In this document: one piece after another, positions 55,371 to 64,000 of the stretch
How positions within the stretch are numbered: the first letter of the stretch is position 1
How the letters are laid out: every line of letters starts with the position of its first letter
Source of the DNA: Rubripirellula tenax
Lineage (GTDB): Bacteria; Planctomycetota; Planctomycetia; Pirellulales; Pirellulaceae
Direction: 5' to 3'
Length of the DNA: 64,000 nucleotides
Assembly (NCBI RefSeq): GCF_007860125.1
Contig: NZ_SJPW01000007.1
Coordinates: forward strand, 602,626 to 666,625
Program-made: the position numbers and the translations under genes
Notes under the pieces: model-generated
The model's input: the letters and a program-made list of their open reading frames with translations, nothing else
What the model was told of the DNA's origin: nothing
The model's database searches: none

Positions 55371-55886
55371 ATGGACGTCGGTGTCGAGGTCCATTCGATG
55401 AGCAAGGGCTACGACATGATCGGTTGGCGGATGGGGTTCGTATGCGGCCACCCGCGGATCGTATCGGCGTTCGCCGACGTCAAAGACAACTCGGACAGCG
55501 GCCAGTTTATCGCCACGCAAAAAGCCGCTGCCGCAGCACTGGACGACGACGCGATTCCCGAAAACATCCGATCGAAGTACCTCCGCCGCATGAAGAAATT
55601 GGTCGCGGTGTTGAAGGAATGTGGGTTCGAATGCGAAGTCCCCGGCGGGACCTATTTCCTGTACGCCAAGTCACCCTCCGGCACCAAGTCGGGCGAAACG
55701 TTTGCCGCCGCCGAAGACGCGACGCGTCACCTGATCGAACAGTTCGGCATCGTCACCGTGCCGTGGGACGACGCGGGAGCGTTCTTGCGGTTCAGCGTCA
55801 CTTACGTCGCCCCGACCGAAGCCGATGAAGACGTGTTGATGGTCGAAACCAAGAAACGCCTCGGCGATGCCGGGCTCGTTTGGTAG
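55371..55886 (+). pseudogene. 5'-truncated class I/II aminotransferase (LL-diaminopimelate aminotransferase-like)
   Basis: A 171-residue C-terminal part of a PLP aminotransferase that should be about 400 residues. It keeps the PLP-lysine segment SMSKGYDMIGWRMGF, the following GQFIATQKAAAAAL and the end FGIVTVPWDDAGAFLRFSVT, which look like the DapL/aspartate-aminotransferase group. About 240 residues before the lysine are missing; an in-frame stop lies at 55347. The fragment has no catalytic context and is a pseudogene. It marks the right edge of the accessory region. Confidence 0.85.
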
Positions 55887-55918
55887 ACGTACCGGTCAAG
55901 CATCTCGTCGAAATGGAA

Positions 55919-58096
55919 TCAACGATTCCATTCGCCGGCGGTGATCGCTCCGTCACCGTCTTTGTCGATGTTTCTGAACTGACGATCAAAAATGGAATGA
56001 AACTCCTCGCGAGTCAACTTTCCATTTTTGTCCTGGTCCGCGCCGGCAAAAGATGCGTGCGAATGCTCGTCCGGTGTTAGCACGTCATCTCCATTCTTGT
56101 CCTTTTTTGCGAAGCCTTCCGCAAAGTGGCCGATGTACTCGGCATGCGTGATCTGTTGATCCTTGTTGGCGTCCTTTTCGACAAACGAAGTAGCTTGCTT
56201 CGCGTTTGGTTTCTTCTTCGGTTCGCCATTATCATCGGCGACCGAAATCGCTTGGTTCGCAAATCCGCCCTTCGCCTTGCCGGCCTCCGGATAGCTTCGC
56301 AGGAAATTGTTTTCGTCGATAAGATTTAGCAAGTAGTGAGTCGTTCCGCCGGGAAGATCGACCGTCACTTTCATGTTGTCCGTCAGAGTTGCCGGTGCGT
56401 GAAACCATTCCTCGTGTTTTTGGTTTCCGTTCGTCGTGTAGATCAAGTCGCTGCGCACAATCTTCGCGCCGTTCTCGCGAAATGCGAATTCGACGGTGTT
56501 GCCCGTCTTCACATGAGACAGAACCGAGCAAACGCTTTCTTTTCCAGGAAGATCATCGGCACAGTTTGGGTTGTAACTGGGATAGCTGGCATTCATTTCC
56601 GTCAACATGTCCGACAGTTGTCGATTCATCGTCGCTGCTTTTTCGGGCAAGTCGGACGCTAGGTTGATGGCTTCTTCGATATCCACACGCTGCGGAGTAC
56701 CGCCACTGGAATCGTACAGTCGGAACAGTTCCAGTTCCGGTGTCTCGGTGTTTACATGGTCGTAGTTGCGGATCAGCTTGTAGTCTCCGGTCCGGATTGT
56801 GCTCTCCAGTGCGACGCCATGTGGAAAATGCCACATCATCGTGTCTCGCACGCTTCCATCGGCGAATTTTACGAGTCCCCCGTCAGTCGGTTCGTTCAAC
56901 AGTAAAGGTGAAAGATCGCAGCCATCTAGATGCTTTCCAGTTGGAGACTCCGATCCCGTCAACGACAAGATGGTCGGATAAAAATCGAGTCCATTGACCA
57001 TCACATTGGATTGCACACCTTGCTTGATTCCGGGGCCAACGATGAACAATGGCACGCGAGTTCCACCTTCCTTGGCCGAAATTTTTCCGCGGTCCAGTGG
57101 ATTGTTGTCGGTGTATCGTTCGTCGGGTCCGCCTTCCATCCCACCATTGTCCGACGTAAAAATGACGTATGTGTTCTCGCTCAACTTGTGCCCTGGCCAA
57201 CGTGGATCGTCGGTTTCATCCATGTAGTCAATCACTTGGCCGACGTAATGGTCTAGCATTTCGACCATTGCACAGTAGAACGGGTTTAGCTGGCCAGGAA
57301 CTTCTTTTGTATTCGTGCGACGCGGATCGACGCCAAGTTTTTGTACATACTTGTCCAAAAGTGCTTTTGATCGCGTGTGAATTGGCGAGTGGACCAACCA
57401 CGTCGCGTAGTAAAGAAAGAACGGTTCGTCTTTGTTTTGACGCAAAAAGTCGAGGGCGTCTTCGTTGTTTTGGTGGTAAGGGAATCCATCTTTATCCAAA
57501 CGGTACGGATCGTTCGCGTCATCCGTTGCAAATCCGTCGAGGCGATCTTTCGGTGCCGAGTGAGCACCGCGATCCGAACGCGTGAAGTCGAAACCAACAT
57601 CCATCGGTTGGGGGAACGCATGGTGATCGATCGCGATGTGCCATTTACCGACGTGGCCAGTGGTGTAACCGTTGTGACCAAGTGCCTTGGCGAGCGTCAT
57701 TTCGTCGGCCGGCATCCGCCCGCTGTACCACGGATCCATCATGCGAGTGTGTTTGTTCCGTGCCATGGGCGGCGCGCCACCGACCACATGCGTTTTCTGC
57801 GCCCTGGCGGGATGGTTGCCACTCATGATCGCACAGCGACTGGGCGCACACGTCGGCGCGGGCGAGTACGCTTGCCAAAACATCACGCCTCGCTTGGCAA
57901 ACGCATCCAGATGCGGCGTCTCGGTCGGCGAAGGTTCGTCGATGTCGTAGCACTTCACATCCTGCCAGCCCAAATCGTCGGTCAAGATCAACACGACATT
58001 GGGTTTGGGCCTTGGATCGGCCGCACTCAACGAAGAACCCATGGGCCCCAGCGAAGTCAGCAACAGCAGTACGACAAGTGAAAGTAGCGTTTTCAT
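55919..58096 (-). CDS. Exported sulfatase with C-terminal EF-hands
   Basis: A 725-residue formylglycine-dependent sulfatase from the ATG at 58096 (a TTG at 58102 is in frame). Signal peptide (LLSLVVLLLLTSLGPMG), metal Asp pair D40-D41 (LTDDLGWQD), the activation motif CAPSR (83-87) and GKWHIAIDHH, HSPIHTR and TSDNGGMEGGP. After the catalytic part there is a beta-rich domain. Four EF-hand loops then run to the end (DANKDQQITHAEY, DKNGDDVLTPDEH, DQDKNGKLTREEF, DKDGDGAITAGEW). Calcium binding outside the cell is expected. Last gene of the fucosidase-sulfatase run. The Cys needs a formylglycine-generating enzyme encoded elsewhere. Confidence 0.95.
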   Translation of the reverse strand: MKTLLSLVVLLLLTSLGPMGSSLSAADPRPKPNVVLILTDDLGWQDVKCYDIDEPSPTETPHLDAFAKRGVMFWQAYSPAPTCAPSRCAIMSGNHPARAQKTHVVGGAPPMARNKHTRMMDPWYSGRMPADEMTLAKALGHNGYTTGHVGKWHIAIDHHAFPQPMDVGFDFTRSDRGAHSAPKDRLDGFATDDANDPYRLDKDGFPYHQNNEDALDFLRQNKDEPFFLYYATWLVHSPIHTRSKALLDKYVQKLGVDPRRTNTKEVPGQLNPFYCAMVEMLDHYVGQVIDYMDETDDPRWPGHKLSENTYVIFTSDNGGMEGGPDERYTDNNPLDRGKISAKEGGTRVPLFIVGPGIKQGVQSNVMVNGLDFYPTILSLTGSESPTGKHLDGCDLSPLLLNEPTDGGLVKFADGSVRDTMMWHFPHGVALESTIRTGDYKLIRNYDHVNTETPELELFRLYDSSGGTPQRVDIEEAINLASDLPEKAATMNRQLSDMLTEMNASYPSYNPNCADDLPGKESVCSVLSHVKTGNTVEFAFRENGAKIVRSDLIYTTNGNQKHEEWFHAPATLTDNMKVTVDLPGGTTHYLLNLIDENNFLRSYPEAGKAKGGFANQAISVADDNGEPKKKPNAKQATSFVEKDANKDQQITHAEYIGHFAEGFAKKDKNGDDVLTPDEHSHASFAGADQDKNGKLTREEFHSIFDRQFRNIDKDGDGAITAGEWNR

Positions 58097-58163
58097 AGTC
58101 AAGCGTATCGTTCAGTAATGAGAGCCTGTGAGGTTGCCGATGGCGACCAAATCGTGGCGGTTG

Positions 58164-59555
58164 TTAGTAGTTCAGCTTTGCATTCGCAGTTGGTTTTTGG
58201 CGTTCACCCTTCCACCACTCACTGGGCCCCTGTTCTTCGATGTCGGCCCATGTCTTGAAGAGAATCTGTTTCATCTCCTCCGTCTTATCAGGCATCGTTT
58301 CAGCTAGGTCGGTTTCTTCTTTCCAGTCTTTCTGGATTTCGTAAAGTTGGAATTGCGTCAGCGTGTCGTTACCCACGATTTTCCAATCGCCGATCCGCAT
58401 CGCGACCCGATCGTCCGCTGGGGAAACATGCGTCCGCCAGAACAAGGGCACCGTGCGTTGGACCGACGTGCCGGCAAACGCGGGCACCATGCTGACACCA
58501 TCGATCGTTCGATCGGCGGGAATCGGAATCCCGACGATGTCCAATACGGTGGAAAAGATGTCGGTTCCGATCACGGGAACATCGCTGGTCGTTCCCGGTG
58601 CGATGTGACCCGGCCAACGCGCAAGGCCTGGCACCCGGATACCACCTTCATGATCGCTGCGTTTGTGGCCTCGCAAGCCACCTGTCACGCCTCCGAAACC
58701 GGGGACGGGACCGTTATCGGATGTGAAAAACAGCAGCGTATTTTCGCTGACGCCCTGCGCATCCAACGCGTCCATGACCATGCCCAACGCGTTGTCCATC
58801 TGGGTAATGTTGCCCATGTACTTGCTGTTCTTGTGTCCCTTGTACAGTGATTCAAACCGCGTATCCGTTGCAATGGGTGAGTGAGGTTCGTGCACCCAGA
58901 CCGACATTGCAAACGGCTTCGAAGGATCATGCACGTCTTTCAACCAGTGCGCCGCCTCGGCTGCAACCAACTGCGCCGAATAGCCTTGCGTCGCGCCGAC
59001 GGGATCGCCGTTGCGAACAAAGTTATTGGGATTCTTGTGGCTGGGACTCGCGTTGTTGTGCGTGTACATCCAGTAGTCGAACCCATGTTCGCCCGGTTGA
59101 GGAAATTCCGGGTTATTGAAATGCTGGCTCGAGTTGAGGTGCCATTTGCCGACGTGACACGTTTCGTAGCCAGCTTCTTTGAGCAATTCGGGGTACGTGA
59201 TTTCGCTTTCTCGCAGATGGGCGTCGTGAATCCCAGACAAGTGACGCCAGACGCCGTTTCGATACGGAGTCCGTCCCGTCAGGATGGCTGAACGCGAGGG
59301 CGAACAGACGCCACAAGCAGAATAGCACTGCATGAACTTCACGCCCTGCGAAGCCATTCGATCCATGTTGGGCGTCTGAATCAGCTCGTTGCCGTAAGTC
59401 GCCGAGTCGCCCCAACCCATATCGTCGGCCACGAAGATGACGACGTTCGGCTTCGCGGGATCCGCCGGCGACGGTTCGACGGATCGGGCGTGCTCGCAAC
59501 AGCAGGTCAGCAAAACGGCCAGCACCGCGAAACGCAATTGTTTGAATTGACTCAT
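58164..59555 (-). CDS. Exported sulfatase
   Basis: A 463-residue sulfatase. The leader VLAVLLTCCC ends in cysteines and could be a lipobox. The metal pair is FVADDMGWGDS, the activation motif CSPSR is at 84-88 (with GVCSPSRSAILTGRTPYRNG), and CHVGKWHLNSSQHF, EPHSPIATDTR and FTSDNGPVPGFGG follow. It removes sulfate from a sugar polymer. It overlaps the preceding sulfatase gene by 4 bp (ATGA), so the two are cotranslated. Confidence 0.95.
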   Translation of the reverse strand: MSQFKQLRFAVLAVLLTCCCEHARSVEPSPADPAKPNVVIFVADDMGWGDSATYGNELIQTPNMDRMASQGVKFMQCYSACGVCSPSRSAILTGRTPYRNGVWRHLSGIHDAHLRESEITYPELLKEAGYETCHVGKWHLNSSQHFNNPEFPQPGEHGFDYWMYTHNNASPSHKNPNNFVRNGDPVGATQGYSAQLVAAEAAHWLKDVHDPSKPFAMSVWVHEPHSPIATDTRFESLYKGHKNSKYMGNITQMDNALGMVMDALDAQGVSENTLLFFTSDNGPVPGFGGVTGGLRGHKRSDHEGGIRVPGLARWPGHIAPGTTSDVPVIGTDIFSTVLDIVGIPIPADRTIDGVSMVPAFAGTSVQRTVPLFWRTHVSPADDRVAMRIGDWKIVGNDTLTQFQLYEIQKDWKEETDLAETMPDKTEEMKQILFKTWADIEEQGPSEWWKGERQKPTANAKLNY

Positions 59556-60916
59556 TTCTTTTTCCGTTTCTCTGAAAGACTATTTTCGCTCGGCGCCGTC
59601 GGCAACGAGTCCTTCCACGCATCCAATTTTTCGGTCAAACGTTCCATGACCTCAGGATGGCCGGTCGCGACATTGTTCTTTTCGGCCCAGTCGCTTTCCA
59701 AATCGTACAACTCCGCCATCTGCGTTTCTTTGTTGACCAGCAGTTTCCACTTGCCCTCACGGACACCGAGTGAAGGCCATGTGTACTCATGTGAATCGCC
59801 GCCCTTCCATTCCCAGAAAATCGGCTTGGTCCTTGTTACTGGCTCACCTTTGAACGCGGCGAACACGCTTTCGCCATCGGGCGCGAAGTCCTTGGGTAAC
59901 GGCACGCCGGCAACCTCCAGGAACGTCGGCAACAAGTCGACCGCGGTAATCACCGACGTCGAATCGGTTCTTCCGGGCGGCACAATTCCTGGCCAGCGAA
60001 CGATGAACGGCACCCGAATCCCGCCAGCGAAAAGTGCTCGTTTTCGGCCTTTCAATCCGCCGGTTTCGCCGACCGAGTAATAGCCGCCCAAGCCAATTTT
60101 TTCCTTGTCGTGAAATTTCTGTGTCTCATCACGTGTCACTTCGGGGCCGTTGTCGGTCGAGAAAACGACCAGCGTATTCTCGTCGATTTTCAATTCTTTC
60201 AACAACGCGAACACTCGTCCAACACCTTCGTCTGCCTCGGCGATGATGGACGCATAAACTCTTTGCTGTTCGCTCAAATCCTTGAACTGTTCCATGAACC
60301 GATCTTGTGGATAGTGTGCCAAGTGCGCTTCATGAAGCCACAGATTGACAAAGAAGGGTTGGTCCTTGAATTCTCGAATGAACTCAACAGCATGGTCCAC
60401 CGATGCCATGCCATCTTTTTTGATTTCGTTTTTTCCCGACCCGTTGAACGTCGCATAGCGGTCGTAGCCGTAGGCGTCTTCGGACGGTGAGTCAGCGACG
60501 CTGCCGAGATGCCATTTCCCGAAGTGCCCGGTTCTGTAGCCGGCACTTTTCAGCATGCGAGGCAGCATCGGAGCTTGCGGATCGAGCCAGTCGGGCATGC
60601 CCCTTTTGATGTGGGCGCCAATACTTTGGAAGTGTTGGTGGACGCATTGCCTTGCCGGGAACTGACCCGTCATCACGGCAACCCGGCTAGGCGAACAGAC
60701 GGGGCTGTTGACCGTGAAGTTCGCAAAGTCGATGCCCTCGCTCGCCATCCGGTCTAGGTTCGGCGTCTTGCAAAAGGTGCTGCCGTGGATTCCCAAATCG
60801 CCGTATCCCCAATCATCGGCGAATATGAAAATGATATTGGGCTTGGGCGGGTCGTCTGCGGCCAATCCAGTCGTTGCAACAAAGGCGGTGATGATCAAAG
60901 CGAACATTTTATTCAT
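59552..60916 (-). CDS. Exported sulfatase
   Basis: A 454-residue sulfatase with a signal peptide (MFALIITAFVATTGLAA), metal pair FADDWGYGD, activation motif CSPSR at 74-78 (SPVCSPSRVAVMTGQFP), HFGKWHLGSVAD and FSTDNGPEVTRDE. Overlaps by 4 bp with the gene on each side, so it is in the middle of a tightly coupled operon. Different sulfatases in one cluster usually act on different sulfate positions of one polymer. Confidence 0.95.
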   Translation of the reverse strand: MNKMFALIITAFVATTGLAADDPPKPNIIFIFADDWGYGDLGIHGSTFCKTPNLDRMASEGIDFANFTVNSPVCSPSRVAVMTGQFPARQCVHQHFQSIGAHIKRGMPDWLDPQAPMLPRMLKSAGYRTGHFGKWHLGSVADSPSEDAYGYDRYATFNGSGKNEIKKDGMASVDHAVEFIREFKDQPFFVNLWLHEAHLAHYPQDRFMEQFKDLSEQQRVYASIIAEADEGVGRVFALLKELKIDENTLVVFSTDNGPEVTRDETQKFHDKEKIGLGGYYSVGETGGLKGRKRALFAGGIRVPFIVRWPGIVPPGRTDSTSVITAVDLLPTFLEVAGVPLPKDFAPDGESVFAAFKGEPVTRTKPIFWEWKGGDSHEYTWPSLGVREGKWKLLVNKETQMAELYDLESDWAEKNNVATGHPEVMERLTEKLDAWKDSLPTAPSENSLSEKRKKK

Positions 60917-62082
60917 TCTAAATTCCAGTCGATGCGAGCATCGCGATTCGAAAGATCAATCCAAATAGATGCGTGTTGAAAGTCTCGTGTAGCGGTCATG
61001 CCGTCCCACGTCGCAGCGGACTTCGGTGGACCGAGGGGCCGATCGAGTTCGGGGTAGTCGTCAAGCATTCCGTTGATGTCGGTGTATCCCCAGGAATAAC
61101 AGAAGTGTGAACCGGGTTGCGCGCCGATCAGGAAGCATGCGAGCGGAAACGTGATGCGTTGACGGGCCAGTTCAAGCAACTCGGCGTGCGGACGTTTCAT
61201 CATCTCGCGATCAAGCCAGTTGAATCCCGGCCACCCTTTGATGACGACAAACTTTCCCTTCGACGCGGCAATCGCGATGGAATCGATGTCGGCTTTGATG
61301 TCTTCCGCCGACGTCGAATGAAATGCATCGAAGTGTTCAATCATGACGCCATCGATGCCTTCCCAATCAAGGATCTCGCGAAAATCCGTTGCTCGCAAAC
61401 CGTTGACCAAAACAATGCTGTCGGGGCCGAGTTTGCGTTTCGTCATCACGATCATCTCGCGAAGACCCGCGACCACCTCGCTCGCTTTCTTGTCGCCAAT
61501 CTGTTTGGCCAGGCCCGGCGAAATCGCTTGGGGAAGCGCGTCGATGAACACGCCGCCAAGGGGAGCGTCGTGGTTCGCTTTCGCGACGATGTCCGACCAC
61601 CACTGGCGAAACGCTGCGTTGGACGGATCCGGACGCGGCGTACCGGACGGGTGTGTGACGACATCGCCGGCAGCGTTTCGTAGCGTCCATTCCGGTTGAT
61701 ACGATTCATACGCAACATACCCGGGCCAATTGATCATCGCATTCAAATAGAAAAGTACTTTCGCATCAGGATTTTTCGCCACGATCCGCCGCGCCGAGTC
61801 AGCGATGCCGGCTTCGGTGCTTCCGTGGACGCGGGCTCCATGGCTCTTTTCCAGCACGATGAACCGGCTGTGGTTGGCCAGAAAATCAACCTCGCCATCG
61901 GTCAAGTCGGTCGTGCGTTTTCCGAAGTGAATGTTCAGCGGCACACGATCCCAAGTGAACCCGGGGAAAACGGCGGGCTTGGAACTCTCATCGCGCGATG
62001 GTTCGGCCGCTTCGGCGACGCAGGTGCAAACTACTAGCAGTGTGATCCAGGCAACGTTGGGGCCATTCATCAAGTTCGTCAT
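60913..62082 (-). CDS. Putative glycoside hydrolase (GHL15-like)
   Basis: A 389-residue exported protein. A hydrophobic leader (NVAWITLLVVCTCVAEAA) starts it; the ATG could be at 62082 or 62070. The rest reads as a TIM barrel: FIVLEKSHGARVHGSTEAGI, VLFYLNAMINWPGYVAYESY, LGGVFIDALPQAI, SIVLVNGLRATDFREIL and GVMIEHFDAFHST, with Asp and Glu at strand ends where catalytic acids sit. It resembles the 'hypothetical glycosyl hydrolase 15' type, not a proven activity. Coupled by a 4-bp overlap to the sulfatase. Confidence 0.7.
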   Translation of the reverse strand: MTNLMNGPNVAWITLLVVCTCVAEAAEPSRDESSKPAVFPGFTWDRVPLNIHFGKRTTDLTDGEVDFLANHSRFIVLEKSHGARVHGSTEAGIADSARRIVAKNPDAKVLFYLNAMINWPGYVAYESYQPEWTLRNAAGDVVTHPSGTPRPDPSNAAFRQWWSDIVAKANHDAPLGGVFIDALPQAISPGLAKQIGDKKASEVVAGLREMIVMTKRKLGPDSIVLVNGLRATDFREILDWEGIDGVMIEHFDAFHSTSAEDIKADIDSIAIAASKGKFVVIKGWPGFNWLDREMMKRPHAELLELARQRITFPLACFLIGAQPGSHFCYSWGYTDINGMLDDYPELDRPLGPPKSAATWDGMTATRDFQHASIWIDLSNRDARIDWNLE

Positions 62083-62100
62083 GTTGGTTAAGGAAATGCG

Positions 62101-63870
62101 CTATTCGATCGGTTCGAACTCGATCGCTTTCAAGCTGGACGACTTGATGTCTCCATCCACGCATCGGACCGAAACTTTGTAGCGGCCGGGCTCTGGGAAA
62201 TGGATCCAGCCGATGGGAAACGATTGATAGTTGTGCGAGGAGTTTTGTTGGTTCTGGATCTTCTCGCCACCATCGACGGAAACCTCCCACACCAAGCGCC
62301 CCGTTCCTGAGTATGTGAGTGCGACGTTGTATTCGCCTGGCTTGTGAACATCGACATCCCACGACGCGGCGCCACCCTTTTCGAATCCGTGTGCATGGAC
62401 AATGCCCTTCCACTCGCCGAACTTTTCCATCCATCGTTTCGGTGACTTCTCGGCATTGTCAACTTCGGCGAACTCGGCCAGCACTTCCGTCGCGTGTTCA
62501 GGATCAATTGCCCAAACCGGATCCACTTCGGGTTCCGATTCCAATTCTATTTGAATCACCGAAACGAGTTTTTCGGGCGCACTTGGCGGCACGTTGATCA
62601 CGGTCCAGTCGACTTCACGCGACCATTTCAGCGATTCCGGTTGATCGCTTCCCAGTAGTTGAGCCGATTTGATCGACGTCTTCAGGTTGGGCAAGTGAAG
62701 TTTGCCCGATGTGGGCCAATCGAACACGCATAGAAACAGCGTGTTGTCTTTGCGAGTTACATCGCCCCAAGGCAAAGCGTGTTGCCAAGGCGACGCATCG
62801 GTGTTGTAGACGACCTGTGGGTAGCGGTAAATCCAATCGCCCGCATCGGTCAGGGTCTTGGTGGCCCGCGCTGGTACTGCTCCATCGCCTTGCGGGCCGA
62901 TGTTTAGCATGTAAGTTCCGCCGCGTCCGACGCATGCGATCAAGCGGTGAAGGATCTCTTTCGGCGACTTCCAATATTCGTCGTACCAAGCGTACGCCCA
63001 TGAATCGTTGGTGGTATCAACGCTTTCCCACATCCCTTCGATGTTGTGGCGTGGTACTTCCATGTCGCCCAACGTTTGATAGTCACCCAGGTCGTGACCC
63101 GCGCGGCCCGACACCAGCGCTCGTGGTTGGTTCTTGTGAACAAGATCCACGAGTTGCTCGACGTAGTGTTTTGGCATCTTTCCCGGCGTGTCGAACCAGA
63201 CCAACTCGATGGGACCGTATTCGGTGGTGATTTCGTTGACCTGGGGCAAACACTTCTTTTCAAAGTAATCGTCGAAGGTTGCCGGATCTCCGTTCTCGTC
63301 TTCTGTCGGTCCGTTGCCACCGCCGGGAAACGTCCAGTCTTGGTTGTGTGAGTAATAGAACCCAAATCCTAGCCCAGCTTCGCGGCACGCCGCGGCAAGT
63401 TCTTTCATTGGATCCTTCTTCCACGGCGTAGCGTCAACGATATTGAAATCGTTGGCCTTCGATTCATACATCGCGAAGCCGTCGTGATGCTTGGCGGTAA
63501 TGACGATGTATTTCATTCCCGCATCCTTTGCGATGCGAGCGATTTCCTTGGCATCGAACTGGGTGGGATTGAACTTGCCGGCAAGTTGCTTGTAATCGTC
63601 GATGGGAATTCCAGCCATGCGAGGATTCATGATCCATTCGCCGATCCCGTAGTAGGTCTTGCCGTCAACCTCGTTGCCAAGCAGCGAATACAACCCCCAG
63701 TGGATGAACATCGCATAGTTGCCTTCGTCGAACAATTGTCCGCGATCGGCATTTTCGGCGCGGAGCTTGACCACTTGGTCGCCCCACATCTTTTCCATTT
63801 CCTGTGCGTTGGCGGAACCCAGAAACGCAGCAGCGACAATCGCAAGCAGACAACGAGCGTATTCTTTCAT
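62101..63870 (-). CDS. Alpha-L-fucosidase (GH29)
   Basis: A 589-residue exported GH29 enzyme from the ATG at 63870, with AAGAAG seven bases upstream. Signal peptide (CLLAIVAAAFLGSANAQ). The barrel shows YAMFIHWGLYSLLGNE, YIVITAKHHDGFAMYESKA, FGFYYSHNQDWTFPG and ELVWFDTPGK, whose Asp (residue 227) is the usual nucleophile. The C-terminal 160 residues form a beta domain (GIVHAHGFEKGGAASWDVDV) that may bind sugars. Removal of alpha-L-fucose plus neighbouring sulfatases points to sulfated fucans. First gene of the operon; promoter expected between 63871 and the window end. Confidence 0.93.
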   Translation of the reverse strand: MKEYARCLLAIVAAAFLGSANAQEMEKMWGDQVVKLRAENADRGQLFDEGNYAMFIHWGLYSLLGNEVDGKTYYGIGEWIMNPRMAGIPIDDYKQLAGKFNPTQFDAKEIARIAKDAGMKYIVITAKHHDGFAMYESKANDFNIVDATPWKKDPMKELAAACREAGLGFGFYYSHNQDWTFPGGGNGPTEDENGDPATFDDYFEKKCLPQVNEITTEYGPIELVWFDTPGKMPKHYVEQLVDLVHKNQPRALVSGRAGHDLGDYQTLGDMEVPRHNIEGMWESVDTTNDSWAYAWYDEYWKSPKEILHRLIACVGRGGTYMLNIGPQGDGAVPARATKTLTDAGDWIYRYPQVVYNTDASPWQHALPWGDVTRKDNTLFLCVFDWPTSGKLHLPNLKTSIKSAQLLGSDQPESLKWSREVDWTVINVPPSAPEKLVSVIQIELESEPEVDPVWAIDPEHATEVLAEFAEVDNAEKSPKRWMEKFGEWKGIVHAHGFEKGGAASWDVDVHKPGEYNVALTYSGTGRLVWEVSVDGGEKIQNQQNSSHNYQSFPIGWIHFPEPGRYKVSVRCVDGDIKSSSLKAIEFEPIE

Positions 63871-64000
63871 GTTCATTCTTCTTGGAGATGCTCGCACCCG
63901 TTTATTGCGAGAACGGGTGCTCTTTGAATTTGGCGGGCAACAAGCAACGGTTTCAAAATCAAAGGTTATCAGATTGCGACGACGATGTGATGGATCGAAC

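Noticed and set aside
55621-55632. 12-base match (GTGGGTTCGAAT) to the T arm of tRNA-Cys, as a possible attachment-site repeat
   Set aside because: It lies within the conserved aminotransferase coding sequence, and the match ends after 12 bases, so chance is the better explanation.
57377-58081. 234-residue plus-strand frame opposite the EF-hand sulfatase
   Set aside because: It is Arg/Val-rich with no domain, and the opposite strand encodes a complete sulfatase with all motifs.
1-64000. CRISPR array, rRNA genes, prophage genes
   Set aside because: No regularly spaced direct repeats, no 16S/23S/5S motifs and no phage structural genes were seen.

Overview
The window reads as chromosome of a marine planctomycete of the Pirellulaceae (Rhodopirellula/Blastopirellula type). 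This rests on gene content, not on a marker gene: a DUF1549/DUF1553 protein next to a Tat-exported DUF1501 protein, a 1274-residue PVC-type CxxCH protein, several sulfatases beside a fucosidase, a TPR protein carrying RNA-polymerase alpha-CTD modules, a DUF4254 protein, cysteine-rich exported proteins and many long C-terminal extensions. No rRNA, CRISPR array or prophage was seen. There are two tRNAs, Thr(CGT) and Cys(GCA).

Layout. 1-0.2 kb: one end of an IS3-type element. 0.37-3.9 kb: a 23-bp-arm palindrome, then a BlaI-type repressor with two operator-like dyads and an M56 (BlaR1-like) sensor protease with HEAT and secretin-like domains. 4-7.3 kb: two thioredoxin-fold proteins. 7.5-9.9 kb: palindromic repeat, then the minus-strand run ilvN-ilvC-DUF4254. 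10-12.9 kb: scpA, an RNase Z-like hydrolase and hemW. 12.9-19.5 kb: SDR/DUF2867 protein, Cys-rich lipoprotein, DUF1549/1553 and DUF1501 pair, exported cyclophilin. 19.7-22.3 kb: tRNA-Thr, TPR/alpha-CTD protein, tgt. 22.4-25 kb: HDOD protein and two exported or membrane proteins. 25.1-28.6 kb: the overlapping operon xseB-ispA-dxs. 28.8-34.9 kb: coiled-coil protein, a two-gene signalling operon (receiver-ATPase protein and a nine-hundred-residue hybrid kinase) and an M42 peptidase. 34.9-36.6 kb: a long leader region, a HTH plus degenerate receiver protein and a strong terminator. 36.7-48.4 kb: DUF937 protein, moaC, PVC-type CxxCH protein, yidC with an inserted PDZ domain, bcp, rsfS, argS. 48.5-50.7 kb: a basic AT-hook-like protein, tandem terminators, a Ser/Thr kinase. 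50.8-55.9 kb: an accessory, eroded stretch that begins at tRNA-Cys: hsdM with an in-frame palindromic element, a truncated hsdS, small unrelated genes with attC-like spacers, an ankyrin protein and a 5'-truncated aminotransferase. 55.9-63.9 kb: a minus-strand catabolic operon (alpha-L-fucosidase, putative glycoside hydrolase, three sulfatases) fitting breakdown of sulfated fucose-containing polysaccharide.

Housekeeping is mostly in short overlapping operons (ilv, isoprenoid, scpA-hemW). The most unusual items are the TPR protein with two alpha-CTD modules, the PDZ-containing YidC, the palindromic element read through in frame in hsdM, the paired BlaI operators exactly 50 bp apart, and the long structured leader before the HTH-receiver gene. 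All product calls come from reading motifs by eye; no database search was run.
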